This document shows, piece by piece, positions 10,295-21,295 of a stretch of 64,000 nucleotides of DNA. Every line of letters starts with the position of its first letter. The first letter of the stretch is position 1. Under the pieces are notes generated by a model. That model had not been told where the DNA came from. It searched no databases and saw only the letters and a list, made by a program, of their open reading frames with translations. A program made the position numbers and the translations under genes. This stretch comes from Hyphodiscus hymeniophilus (taxonomy: Eukaryota > Ascomycota > Leotiomycetes > Helotiales > Hyphodiscaceae): the NCBI GenBank assembly GCA_016508695.1, contig VNKQ01000009.1, positions 930,001 to 994,000 of the forward strand. Direction: 5' to 3'.

Positions 10295-12315
10295 GTCTAG
10301 AGGTCCAAATATATGTTTGGACGAACCTCGATTCAGTGGCTACTTTGGTGATAAGGCATTAGGCTTAGGGGCTTTCCTGTGATCTTATCTTGATATCCAG
10401 ATATGCTGCGGATATTTGCAGAACTGGTAGCGAGGAGAACGAAGGGCTGTCGTCAGAACAAACCCAGGACAAAAGACTCGTTTCATTCGTCGGGATGTTG
10501 TTCCTGGCGCTTGCCCGTGTTGTCAACTTGTCGTTGACGGCATGGCATCCCGCCGGACATTCTCCGCCAAGGACTCACTTGGGACTTGGGTACGGACCTT
10601 TGGAGCGATTCAATCATCTAAGGACATCATATGAGGAAGGATCAGGCCGTGGATCCCTCAGAAAAGTAACTCTTCCTGTAACTCACTGACGTCAATGTTG
10701 CTACCAATCCCGAGTGTGGGATATCCGACAGGGGTGTCATCGACGATCTGAGGCTCGGCGGAGGCTTGTCCCGTAGCCCCGCCCCCGTTCGATGTACGTA
10801 GGGTAAAGTTAGCGTGATGGCATTAAGACTGTTGTGCATTTGGTCTAGGATCGACTGTATTCTCCAGAGAGCATACTGTCTCAAGAAGGATATCGTCCCA
10901 TTTAAATTGTGTTGGACTCGCTCGAGGTATTGAATGTGTAATTCGAAAGAAAGAAAATACACGCAGAACTTCAAGGATGAAAAGACATTCGGAAGTTCGA
11001 GGACCAATTACTCAAAGGCTGGGCAAAAGAGGTCAATGTCAGAGACTCGTCTTGGAGCAACATAAATCAGCTACAGAAATTGAACAAGAGAGGGTTGAAT
11101 CGTTGATGATTGGAATGTTAGTAAGTTGCTTGAAAACTTTACTTGGGAAGTGCTTGGGTGATCTACTTGTTCTATTTCGTACCTGCTTATCCGTGCATCG
11201 TTTCTCTAGGGCTGCACAACGAGGTGCATCGCCAAACCAACAAGAGACATCCCATCACAAAACATGCTGATATGAAAGAGAATGGGGAAAAGGTTGAATA
11301 ATCACAACAGGTCTTAGGATAGCAGTGACTACGGTAGTGAAGCTACCTATGCAGTCCAAGAGTTTGGCAGTGCACGAGCAGACATTCCGCGACGGGGAAA
11401 ATAAAGAGGAAAAAGAAAGAGAAAAAAAAAGAAATTCCACTCAATAGCCCTTATGTGTGCATATCATCAGCTAGTCCGAGAAACAAGTTTTTTAGAAGAG
11501 AGGAGGCAGTCGATGAAGGTAGACGGATTAATATGGATCGGAACCCAGAGCTATTACGGTACCTCCCCAATTCGTCAAATCCCTTTCTATTTGATTCCTC
11601 AAGCCTCTGCAGTCTGAACTCAATGCAGAGCTCCTCTGGTCAACATGCTGTACCCAAGCCGGTATGCAGTACCCAAGACTCAGGTGCTTTTCCATTGTCC
11701 TGAACTTCAACGAGCAGGCCAGAAGGCTCCGAGGGCAGTCCTTCGCTATTCCTGGTAGCAGATGTCAAGAAGGGACGGAAAGGGTGGACGGAATAGCTGC
11801 CAAAGACAAATGGGTTCCCTTCAGCCTCGTTGTTTCCCCATAAATGGAGCATGGAGAGCAAAGTTCAATGAAGTAGCCGAGGGTTTGGAACATTGCAGAA
11901 TGGGTTTCCCAGTCTAGGAAACTCAATGAGGCTGGGCTAACATGGTATTAAAATACTTAATGAATGCAGTCGTTCTGGATTGAAAGAGCTTCTCTAGCTT
12001 ACCAGCTGCTGTGTAACCACGCAACGACTATCAAGAATAAGAATCTCAAAACACATGAACAAGTAGGCGCCCTGAGAAAAAGTTGGCCTGTGTAATAGTC
12101 ACCAAGCTTGTGAAGTACTCGAGTGCCATACATACAAAATGTTCAAACCTTTAAAGACTTGCAAGTTCCACGGTGGGATGGCGCCGGAAGGCTCCCAATT
12201 CACTCACAAGTACAGAAACCCTTAGGACAGACACTGGAATATTCACACTGCAGGGGTTTACTGCAGGCTTCGTAATGTTACATGCTATACAGGCATTTGA
12301 TCATGGCTTGCACAT

Positions 12316-13295
12316 CTATTGTGCGTTTCTGACCTTTCCAATCAAGTCGCTCTGATGCTCACGCAGGATATCATCCAAGGCACTCTTCTCAATCACTACT
12401 CTCCCAGTCTCCAACAAATCCTTGACATCCACATCCCACGTCGTAATAGCCCGTCCGTTTTGTGGAGCCTTGCCCAGTGCCTCAAATAGGTTCTCCCTCT
12501 TGTCTGCAGTTACGATCAATGACCGTCCATCGGCCTTCCCCCAATTATTGTGCTCGAAAACCTCGGTTGCCCATTCTCCCTCTGGATGCTCAAAATCCAT
12601 TCCATCTTCACATACAATCAACTGCCCCTTTCTATATCGATAGCTGAGAGCTGTTCTCCAGGCCAAGTCATAGATCTTCCTCGGTAGCTGAGTCGCAAAG
12701 TCCCTAGGATGTGGTCCGAAGGACTTGCCACCACCCCTCAACATGGGCGACTGCTTGGTACCTAGTCGCGCCATACCGGTTCCCTTTTGAGGTCGGATCT
12801 TCCGGTGAGAGCCGTGGACTTCATGTCTTGTCTTGGTGCTGGCTGTGCCTTGCCTAGTCATGTCGCCCTCGAATACGACAGCTCGGTGTAGTATATCTCG
12901 GCGGAGAGGAAGGTGGAGATGTTTGTCGTTGTAGTATTCGAATCGTAGGGGTTCCATGTCGGGAAAGCTGTAGATTGTTGTAATGACTGTCGATGCTATG
13001 CACATGTCAGACTAGATCTTCGGTTCCAGAAGGAGAAGGCATACATGGGTTCGGATCTTCTGGCATCGAGAACGAGTTGTAACCATGCTCGGCTTCACTC
13101 ATATTTGAAGGTAGTGGCGCCTCTGTAGCCATTGACCTTGATAGTCTGGGCGCAAGACATTGCTTGCGAAGGTTAGCATAAGAATATAAGTTATCAGACT
13201 TCTCGGCCTACCACGAGCGGATCCTTGGTACTTGCATTGAATGCACGAAGGGTGTTGAAGCTCCTCGTGAAGCTTAGAAGACCTTTCGAGGCCAT
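12316..13295 (-). CDS. MRPL4: mitochondrial ribosomal protein uL4m (L4 family)
   Basis: Three exons: 13295-13212, 13162-13045, 12995-12316, giving 293 residues with all phases consistent. The protein is a structural component of the large mitoribosomal subunit. The L4 core is clear in exon 3: a GTASTKTRHEVHGSHRKIRPQ-type loop followed by GTGMARLGTKQSPMLRGGG, the basic loop that in L4 proteins reaches the exit tunnel, then RKIYDLAWRTALSYRYRKGQL and the C-terminal L4 fold. The N-terminus (MASKGLLSFTRSFNTLRAF) is basic and Ser/Thr-rich, a typical mitochondrial presequence. Intron 2 ends GTGCATAG, and an ATG inside it (13005) is not the real start. It is head to head with the mL38 gene, 143 bp away, so the two mitoribosome genes probably share a promoter. 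Confidence 0.95.
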
Positions 13296-13438
13296 TGTTG
13301 ATGTTCTAATGCGTCTTCAGTCGTGGTGGTGGTTGAAGAGAGATGTTAAGCTAGCCTGAGAAATTTCTCGGCATGTTCCGTGGGAGTCTACAAGGTCGAC
13401 AAAATTATCAGCATCAACGCAAGCATCACACGGCAATA
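13296..13438. promoter_or_regulatory. shared bidirectional promoter of two mitoribosome genes
   Basis: Only 143 bp separate the divergent start codons of uL4m (minus) and mL38 (plus, using the ATG at 13439). No clear TATA box is visible. Co-regulation is inferred from the spacing and the shared complex. Confidence 0.5.
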
Positions 13439-14766
13439 ATGTCTAGCTGCCAGACAGCTGTAAGGCCACTGACACAATGTCTACGGAATCTCCAAATATC
13501 GAATTACTCAGCAATACCAATACGCATGTTTACGAGCTCCTCCCGAGTAAATGAAGCTGCCACCGAAACCGCTTTCTCTGCCCCAGCTTTCGACCCAGCT
13601 ACCGTAACATCTACAAAGGGCGAGAAGTCTTTGATGAGAAGCGGAGTTCTGCCAATTGGATCTCGAAGACGTCGTGCTGCAATAAAGAGCTCGGATAACA
13701 TACCATTCGAGCAGTTACCGTACCAATGTTTTCAGGAGGCCCTCAAAGTGCTGAAGGCGGATAGGGAAGAGAAAATGAAGAACATCCAGACGGAGAGGTT
13801 ACGTATATCGAATCTAGAGGCTTACAATGGTGAAAGTCTCAAGGGTGGAGAGAAAGAGAAGCAAAGAAGGTTAGGGGACATGAGGAAGCACTTGGAATGG
13901 TTGAAGATCCAGGCTGATATCAATGATCCCATAATCAAGAAGCGGTTTGAGGATGGGGAGGGTATGACACTCCTTTCAGGCAGTCGCAAGATAGTGCTAA
14001 TCCTGCAATAGGAGACATGAATAAGCCCATCTACCGCTACTTAGCAGATCGAAAATGGCGAGCGTACCAGCGCCTGATCATTGTCCAACGCTTGAATCAG
14101 CTGAGCGTCGTTCCCGATCTCTTACCTCACTTTGAACCCATCGCCGCAGTTCAAGTGGCGTTTAAACAGCGCAATGTTCAGCCCGGTGAATTCGTCGATT
14201 CTCGAGTCAGTGAGCTACCACCGCGATTAAAAGTACAGGTCTTCGACAAGGGCGAGCGATTGGTCACGGTGGTGATGGTTGATGGAGATGTGCCCTTAGT
14301 AGATGAAGACTCTTTCATGCATCGATGCCATTATCTTGCGGTCAACATTCCTATATCTCCTTCGCAAACTTCACTGCCTTTATCCAGGGCGCAGGAAAAT
14401 CAGCTTGTGTTGCCATATCTACCACCGTTCGCTCAGAAAGGGTCACCTTATCACCGATATTCAGTGTTTGTTCTGGAGCAATCCACAGGCCAGACACTGG
14501 ATGTCGAAGCATTGAAGGAGAAGGTCAAGCGGGACAGATTCAGTTTGAGAAGCTTTACGAACACTCAATCGGTGCAGCCCATTGGTGTGGGGATTTTCAG
14601 AAGCTTGTGGGATGATGGAACTAGTGGTGTTATGAAGAGGGCCGGCATTGAAGGAGCGGATGTTGAGTTCAAGAGGAAGAGGATCCCAGCTCTGAAGCCG
14701 AAGCAGAAAGCGAGAGGCTGGGAGGCCAGACATGCCAGTGACAAATACAAGCCAATACGGAGGTGA
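13439..14766 (+). CDS. MRPL35: mitochondrial ribosomal protein mL38 (yeast MRPL35 family)
   Basis: Two exons, 13439-13961 and 14012-14766, with a 50-nt intron (GTATGA ... CTAAT ... CAATAG), giving 425 residues. Large mitoribosomal subunit protein with a PEBP-like fold. Recognisable parts are KPIYRYLADRKWRAYQRLI just after the splice junction, then the PEBP-like region with VTVVMVDGDVPLVDEDSF, and a basic C-terminus. The N-terminus is a likely presequence (MSSCQTAVRPLTQCLRNLQ). An in-frame ATG at 13373 would add 22 residues, but it lies close to the divergent gene and the 13439 start gives the better presequence. Confidence 0.92.
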
Positions 14767-15317
14767 TGAGTTTTGTAAGAGAGTTCGCCAATTGTATCAC
14801 ACTTGTACTATACTTCAGAGTTGGAATGGATTTTATTCAAGTCGGGAAAGTTCCAATTACTTCAGTATCTTGAAGTTTTCACTATGTGCTTCGTCCACTG
14901 AGACCAGAGTTGTTGTCCAGCACAAAGCCTGTGTGTTCATCGGTCTATAATCTTAAAACGCCACATATCTTCTCGTTGGAAGGCCCAAGAGGTATCAAAC
15001 GCCACAACGCACCCAATAGCCAGTAGACGCCGGTTTATGCTATTTGACTCCCTGTCCATCGCTATCCAAGCTCAAGTGAAAATGTCCTCGATAACTCGAT
15101 CCATCAATATCATCGACCAGTTGCACCCATCTGAGTTGCGGAAGCTATCAGAGACTGTCTTAGGTACTCCAAAAGAGAAAATCTTGGGAATATGCCTATA
15201 AATATCCACGGTTAGCTGCCGCTCTCGTACAATACTCTAAAGTTATCTGCTATGCAGTAGAAACATGGAGCATAATCCGTTGTGCCAGGTTCTGGAGGAA
15301 GAATATCTTGGGGAGAC
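14767..15317. other. intergenic, convergent 3' flanks
   Basis: Lies between the ends of the mL38 gene (plus) and the 2EXR gene (minus). Nothing recognisable, apart from an optional extra 3' exon of the 2EXR gene described under that gene. Confidence 0.6.
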
Positions 15318-16311
15318 TTACCAAAAGCCAATTGCGGGATCATACTTATGCTCAGCGGGAATTCCACCATACCTAAACTCTTCGGCGTCTTGGGGCGAGA
15401 GCCGAATTCTACCAGGAGCTGCGGGCCAGAGTCTCTGGTACCTGGTAATGATCTTTTCAGGATCATATCCCGAAGATCTCTGGCGTACTATTCGAGGGAA
15501 CCAATCAGTGTCAGCCCAAGATGGCTTTGGATCCGTGTCTCCAGTGTAATTAATAGTGTACTCCTTGACACCGCTGAAAACTAATTGACTGAGTTGAGCG
15601 AGGTTGCCAATGCCTCTGGTGTTCAACTCGCGCTTGTGCCATTTCAAGGAGGCATCCACCATTAATTTCTGAACTTTCGCCAAGTCGTCCCCAAAACGTT
15701 CCTTCTTGAAGGTTAGGTGAGTGCCTGCCATTTTTCGGCCAAGTAGAAGGGTGTCACGGTCGAAGTTGAATGGGATCCTGGCTGGAGAGGCACTGCAAGG
15801 AAATGAAAGTGGATAAACCTTCATGGCGTGCATACGAGACTCTTTGCAGACAGAGAGATTGACAATGATGGGGCCTTTGCAGTACCAGCCATCTTCCTTT
15901 TCTCCCTCCTTCCAGATGACCTCTACAAGGCGAGGACCGGGGAGGTTGAGAGACCAGATGTTGTCGCGCACAGAAGGGGGGAGTTTCTCAAAGCTGTGGA
16001 AGGCGAGGTCTGGGCTATCGACAGCCATGGCAGTGTCGACATGTTGTTGATCGTTGACAGACATGTCGGTCTCATTATCGCTGTCGACAATGGTAGGATT
16101 GTCGATTGGTGCACCAGAAACTATCAGAATGTCGCTATCAGGATTGCTGAGATAAATAAAGGCTGGAAAGACAGTACTTACGAATAACAGTTGTGTCAGA
16201 TGAAGTTGGGGATGGAGACCGTAGCTCCATCTCAGTTCCATCTGGCTCGCATCTTGCAGAATCTGGCTCTGGCGTTGGAGACAGAAGTCTGCTACAGTCC
16301 AATGATGACAT
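15318..16311 (-). CDS. 2EXR domain protein
   Basis: Two coding exons, 16311-16182 and 16120-15318 (intron GTAAGT ... TTCTGATAG, 61 nt), about 310 residues. After an acidic, Ser/Pro-rich N-terminus comes the 2EXR signature: FHSFEKLPPSVRDNIWSLNL, then RLVEV, ICKESR-like VNLSVCKESRMHAMKVYPL, and NFDRDTLLLG. 2EXR is a fungal family of unknown biochemical function, strongly expanded in some Pezizomycotina and distantly F-box-like at the start. I chose the ATG at 16311; an in-frame ATG at 16392 would add 27 residues. The stop overlaps a perfect 5' splice site (TTTTGGTAAGT), so part of the transcripts could be spliced to a further short exon, for example after CTGCATAG near 15250, which would change only the last residues. 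Confidence 0.85.
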
Positions 16312-17076
16312 GGCTATTATCGGCTTTATATGAATTGTGTGGAGGTCTTGTTGTATGGTTGTGAAAAATCTTGGAAAGATTATGACGTGCAAATTTAATA
16401 AGATTAAGCTGAGAACGTCGTGTTTGGCACTCCAGAGTGAATTTACTCCTTAAAGATAATCTCTGAATAGAAATGAGATCTCAACAGGAAGTGGAAAGAA
16501 AAACAAAGGTAGAAGAACGTGAGCAAAGAGCATGAAGCTTCGCGTTTACATATGCACAGCTATGGAACAACAAAATCAAAAATAGACAAGTAACAGGAAA
16601 ATTGACAACAAAAGAATCATGTTCTTCTTGTTTCTTGTCATATTGGGCAATAAACCCTGATTGGGGGGGATTAGGTATCACAGCGACATCATACTGATGT
16701 TTTGTTTAGTTTATGAATAACCACAACTAGATTTGGCTGTTTCATAACCTCCAAAGCGGGAGATATTTTTGATGAGCACCTTGCAGCGTATTTCTTTTCC
16801 CATAATCTCATCATCTTATCATGAAGTTCGAAAGAAGCGCAAAGATCTTTTATTCAATGGTCGCGAACAGGCTATTAAAATTATTCAAACCATTTGAGCG
16901 ACAAGGATATAGACTTTCAAGATATCGATTTCCTCCAAACCCCAAATCGTTCAAACCTTTCGAGCGATTTGGATGCCTCAAAAGCTTAACTTGCGATTTT
17001 GAAGCAGGTCCGAAAAAATAATCTAACAACTTGAAAGGTGCTGAAGAGGACAGGATAGAAGCTGCGCACAAGAGCT
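16312..17076. other. intergenic
   Basis: Promoter side of the 2EXR gene and the 3' flank of the dihydroxyacetone kinase gene. An imperfect direct repeat (TTCAAACC then TTTGAGCGA or TTCGAGCGA) occurs near 16887 and 16949. No gene seen. Confidence 0.6.
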
Positions 17077-18902
17077 TCACACGACTTCATAACCTGGCTC
17101 GGAGGTCTTTAGCCCTGCAATCCCAAGGAAAAATTCACTCAAACCCCACGCTCCAGGATCAGGTACTTGCTCAAAACCCGATCCGCCAATATAAACCGTT
17201 CTGCCCAAGCTGGCTTGCATTCCCTTAGTTCCTTCCGCTCCTTTTCTCGATGCCTCTGCGGCCTGCTTCAAATTGCCTGTTGATGTGAGAGTTTCGACAA
17301 ACGGATGCAATGCGTCGACAAGTGTTCGATCTCCAGGTTGCGCAGGAGTGTATCTTGAAAGGGACTCGGAAGCTTGCTTCAGAGCTGCACCCCAGACCTT
17401 TGGTGTAGCTTCGCCAGCGGAGGATTGTTCGCGGAGTGAGTGGGCCAGAGAGTTGAGGAAGATGGCATAAAGCGCTCCTGATGTTCCGTCCATTGTATTT
17501 TCGACTACTTGCACGACCTTGCTAACGTCGATGACTGCATCTCCGGATAGTTTGCTTTCTGAAAGCATCTTGAGAATGGCTATGTTGAGTTAGCAAAGGT
17601 ATCAAGAGCCCTAAAATGACACTTACCTTCAGCACCTCTCTTCAAACCTATACCACAATCACCATCACCAACAACTGTGTCATATCTTGTGACATCGGGT
17701 TCAGCGGCGATGACTCTCTGCAGGCCTGCCGTTAATGCAGTCTTGGTAGTCTCCGGGTCAAGCTTCAGTCCACTGGCTTTGGTATCTTCTGCAACCGCTA
17801 CAGAGTCTTCTCTGGTTTGGGTCGACTTCGCCTCCCATGTTTCTTTTCGGATTGGAGCAGTCCAGCCAGCCGCCTCGCAGGGATCATCCAGTAGCTGTAT
17901 CATGCTTGGTCCTCCGATATTCGTATTAACAACGTTGAGAATAGATATACTGAAACCAAGACCATTGAGACTTGTCATGTAAGTGCCGGCCAGAATTCGG
18001 ACTGGCTTGATATTATAGTCTTTCTCCAGCTGTCCAACAACCTCAGCTGTGATACCTCCCATCTCTAGCTCACTAACTCCGCCAAGGTTGTTGATCAATA
18101 GTACGACCTCGTTGGAATTGACATTCAAATAAGCTCGGTCTTCATCCTTCTGATCTAGAAGTTGCTTAAGCATTTTGGTGACCAGCCCTGGCAAGTTGAC
18201 AACTTCTCTCCCACTTCCAGGCTCGTTGTGAATGCCCATTCCGACCTCAACTTCCTCACTGGCAAGACCCTCATTCGAATTCGGATCCGGCGCAGCTCTT
18301 CCAGGAACGTGGACGTGATCCAAACTTGCTCCAATACTGGCGATGTTGTCCGCTGTCAACTTCGCAACCTTATAGACATCCTCTAAACTTGCTCCTCGTG
18401 CTGCGAGGGCTCCTGAAATCTTGTGCACCAGTACCGTACCAGCAATACCTCTTCTTCCTACCTTCCCAGACCGTTTTCGACCTACACCAACGTCGTCGCC
18501 AACTACCAGCATCTCTACTTTCAGCCCAGAAGCCTTCGCCTTCTCAACACCCATCCCAAAGCTGAGGATGTCGCCGGTGTAGTTCATGACCGTGACCAAA
18601 ATCCCTTTCTCGAGATCGACTCTCGACATGATAGCCTTACGGATCTGCTCTGCAGAGGGAGAGGCAAAGATTGTACCTGCAACGCCAGCTGATAACAGTC
18701 CTGCACCAACGAAAGCTCCAAAACTGGGTTCATGGCCACTTCCTCCACCCGAAATTATCGACACTTGTGGGGCATGGCCTGGCCGCCTGTATATGATCTT
18801 ATTCTCGACATCGAGCGCAACTGAGGGGTTCGTAATCGTAAGAGCTTGCAAGGCTGAATTGACAAGATGCGTTGCATCATTGATGAAGTGTTTGGCAGAC
18901 AT
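17077..18902 (-). CDS. DAK1: dihydroxyacetone kinase (DAK)
   Basis: Two exons, 18902-17627 and 17579-17077 (47-nt intron GTAAGT ... ACATAG), giving 592 residues, the usual length of the fungal enzyme. It phosphorylates dihydroxyacetone with ATP to dihydroxyacetone phosphate, for glycerol use, glycerol-stress adaptation and detoxification. The N-terminal DhaK domain has the SGGGSGHEP substrate/phosphate-binding loop and the conserved His in LDHVHVPGR, which binds dihydroxyacetone covalently. The C-terminal DhaL domain starts with VVGDGDCGIGLKRGAE, supplying the Asp ligands for Mg-ATP, and continues across the splice site to GTSGALYAIFLNSL. It is cytosolic: no signal is seen. It is divergent from CSL4. 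Confidence 0.97.
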
Positions 18903-19318
18903 GATGGTGGTTCTTGTTATGCAACTGACGTTCAGAGAACTCGGAGGTTGGAGACAGAGGAAGGAAAAAGTATCGGGAAGGAGTTCTCAAATAAAGAGCT
19001 GCGGCACAAGGTGTGCGGGGGAGAAAAAATCACCACATAACCCATAGCTGCTTTATCCTTGGAGAGCGAGGGGAACGCAACAGCAAAGAGTGGGATGTGC
19101 GGGGGTGCAGTGACAACAGGAGGGGTGAGGGGTGAGGGGGTTAGGGGGTTAGGCGCTGAGGGTGGGCGGCAATAGGTAGGCAATCGATTCCGAAGAGAGG
19201 CTACCGGGTTTAGCTGCGGGGTCCAGCATCCTGCCTGAGGTTTCCACGATGCTAAGGTAGGCTTTCTCACCATTTTCTTCCTTTCCGTGACAATTGAGGC
19301 GCAATCTCCACTCCACTA
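18903..19318. promoter_or_regulatory. divergent DAK1/CSL4 promoter with G-quadruplex motif
   Basis: 416 bp between two divergent start codons. At 19122-19148 the plus strand has four G-tracts, GGGG-TGA-GGGG-TGA-GGGGG-TTA-GGGGG, which fits a G-quadruplex. The second half reads TTAGGGGG-TTAGG, resembling fungal telomere repeats and Tbf1-type binding sites. Confidence 0.6.
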
Positions 19319-20017
19319 ATGGCTCAATCAATGTCAATTGCTGTACCTGGTCAGCTCCTTGGGCCTGCGAACGAGAGTTTGCCTGGTCCAGGAACTCACA
19401 TCCACGACTCAAATCTCTACGCATCTATTCTTGGCCCAATCACGAAAACCAATCCTCCAAAGCCTCTTGGACCTCCAAAACGACTCACAAAGATCATACC
19501 GGCAGCCCCTACACCCCTTTCGACGGTATCGATCGAGAGGAATATAGCTGCGGGGCATGCGAAGGATGGGTCGAAAGCGAAGGCTGAGATCCTACCCGAA
19601 GTCAACAGCACGGTGTTGTGTAGAGTGACTAGAATCCAGCCAAGACAAGCATCAGTTGCGATTTTGGTGGTAGGAGAGACGGTTTTAGATGGAGAATGGC
19701 AGGGATTAATTCGAGTGCAAGATGTTAGAGCTACGGAGAAGGACAAGGTCAAGATCTTTGAGAGCTTTCGACCAGGAGATATTGTTCGAGCAGTTGTGGT
19801 GAGCCTGTCCGCTACTTGCCTATGTCCTGCGCTAACACAGCTCTAGATTTCGCTAGGAGATCAATCAAACTATTACTTATCCACCGCAAGCAACATTCTG
19901 GGCGTTATCATGGCCACGAGCGAAGCTGGCAACGCGATGTATCCAGTTAGCTGGAAGGAGTATAAAGATCCTGAAACCGGTGCAAGTGAGAGTAGGAAGG
20001 TTGCGAAGCCATTCTAG
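19319..20017 (+). CDS. CSL4: exosome complex subunit Csl4
   Basis: Two exons, 19319-19798 and 19847-20017 (48-nt intron GTGAGC ... CTCTAG), 216 residues. Csl4 is one of the three S1/KH cap proteins of the RNA exosome, which trims and degrades RNA 3' to 5' in nucleus and cytoplasm. The N-terminal part has the family pattern IAVPGQLLGP ... GTHIHDSNLYASILGPI. The central S1 fold runs from VNSTVLCRVTRIQPRQASVAI through GLIRVQDVRATE and FRPGDIVRAVV to ISLGDQSNYYLSTASNILGVI. The C-terminal part contains MYPVSWKEYKDPETG. All matches are in order and the length is normal. Confidence 0.93.
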
Positions 20018-21295
20018 GGATATTTGTGGGAAGATCCTTTTGTAAGCATAGCGATTGGAGTTGGGCGCCCTGGAAATACCACATCGGTCATCGCATATAC
20101 TAGGCAGGTGGTTGTCATTCTAAAAGTTCGTACCCTCTTGAAATATTGTGGCTATCGAGACGTTCGTTGCATGCTATGTATGAGCCGGAGAGTTTAAAGT
20201 TATTGGAGGGGCAACCAATACAGCGTATCGAGCTTTTCTCCCTGAAATCAACAAGTCCTCGAATACCGTATTACCTCTACTGTTGTCACTACGACCTTCT
20301 ACTAGCTTTGCAAATTCTTTCCGGTACCAACATCTCGTAAGATAGACTGTAGACTCTCAGAGTTGCTAAGATGGGTAGCAACGATGAATGATCTGCTTGA
20401 GAAGCAAAACGAGGTCTCGTTAGAGTTACAAGAGAAACACTGCTGGACAGAACTGTTTAAAGAACTGCCGTATCAAGCACAACCGCCACATTTGGTACGT
20501 CTCTTGCCTTGTCTTCCGCCAGCACGACGATCCCCATGAAACGAAAGAGCAAATAGTGAATACGAGAGAGCTGACGATGAGGTAGAGCAGAGGGAGACGC
20601 ACCGTAGGGGGCGACCCACGGTCAGCTCAGCGTTCTGAGAAGAATATCATGGGTGTTATTGCTGTCTTACTCCTATGGGGTTGATACAAAGGGTCAAGGA
20701 TTTCTGCTATTGGCAGTTGATCAGAGTTATGTGGCAGTGTTTGTGAGTTATGTAGTCGTGGCTACATCTCGTAATGCTTTGACACGCTCTCAAATAAAAA
20801 CATTCCAAAAGTTAAAACTATTTCATCTCATGCTTTACAAACACCGATCACTCTGGGGTTACGACGGTAGTGTGATCACACCGAGCAAAGATCCATTCTT
20901 CATAAAGCCGCTGACGATGTTAGACTTCTCTCCACATCTTGAATAATGCAGTCTCCTAGATCTATATTGCTCAAACTGTTTCAGTGTTTAGACAACAATC
21001 CAATGAGCGTAGCTCCTAGCCGGCGTACGAGAGACAGACAAACGATATAACAATCATCTTTAGCATTGGATATTCATGAAAGCAACAACTAAGTAACAGT
21101 CGTCAAGTACGCATGGAAGGCTAAGAAAGATCATCAACGATGCTTCCCGCTATCAACCCTCCCTCTAATCATCCTTTCTCGAAATAATAACCTATAGCTA
21201 TGTTGAAGGAACTAATTTCTTCCCAATTACCCTCTCATACTCGAAAGCTGTATCCGATGCGCCCACTACTTAATAGCATTAAACAGTTCATCAAC
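20018..21295. other. intergenic with possible coding relic
   Basis: Lies between CSL4 and the RhoGAP gene. The plus-strand frame at 20146-20340 and a second frame at 20342-20494 (ending at a GTACGT donor-like site) read like two parts of one protein (…YDLLLALQILSGTNIS, then LSELLRWVATMNDLLEKQNE…). They are separated by a one-base frame change with no room for an intron. There is no family match, so this may be a decayed gene. The rest shows nothing. Confidence 0.4.

Larger units (their letters stand above)
7332..12315. other. 5-kb region without a convincing gene
   Basis: Normal base composition but no open frame matches a family I recognise. It includes the 3' flank of the bZIP gene, some minus-strand open frames that look partly coding (entry at 7829-9395), a seven-copy heptamer array (10246-10294) and a perfect palindromic CRE site TGACGTCA at 10687-10694. 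Possible contents are a decayed gene, a long non-coding RNA or a fast-evolving lineage-specific gene. None of these can be shown from sequence alone. Confidence 0.55.
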
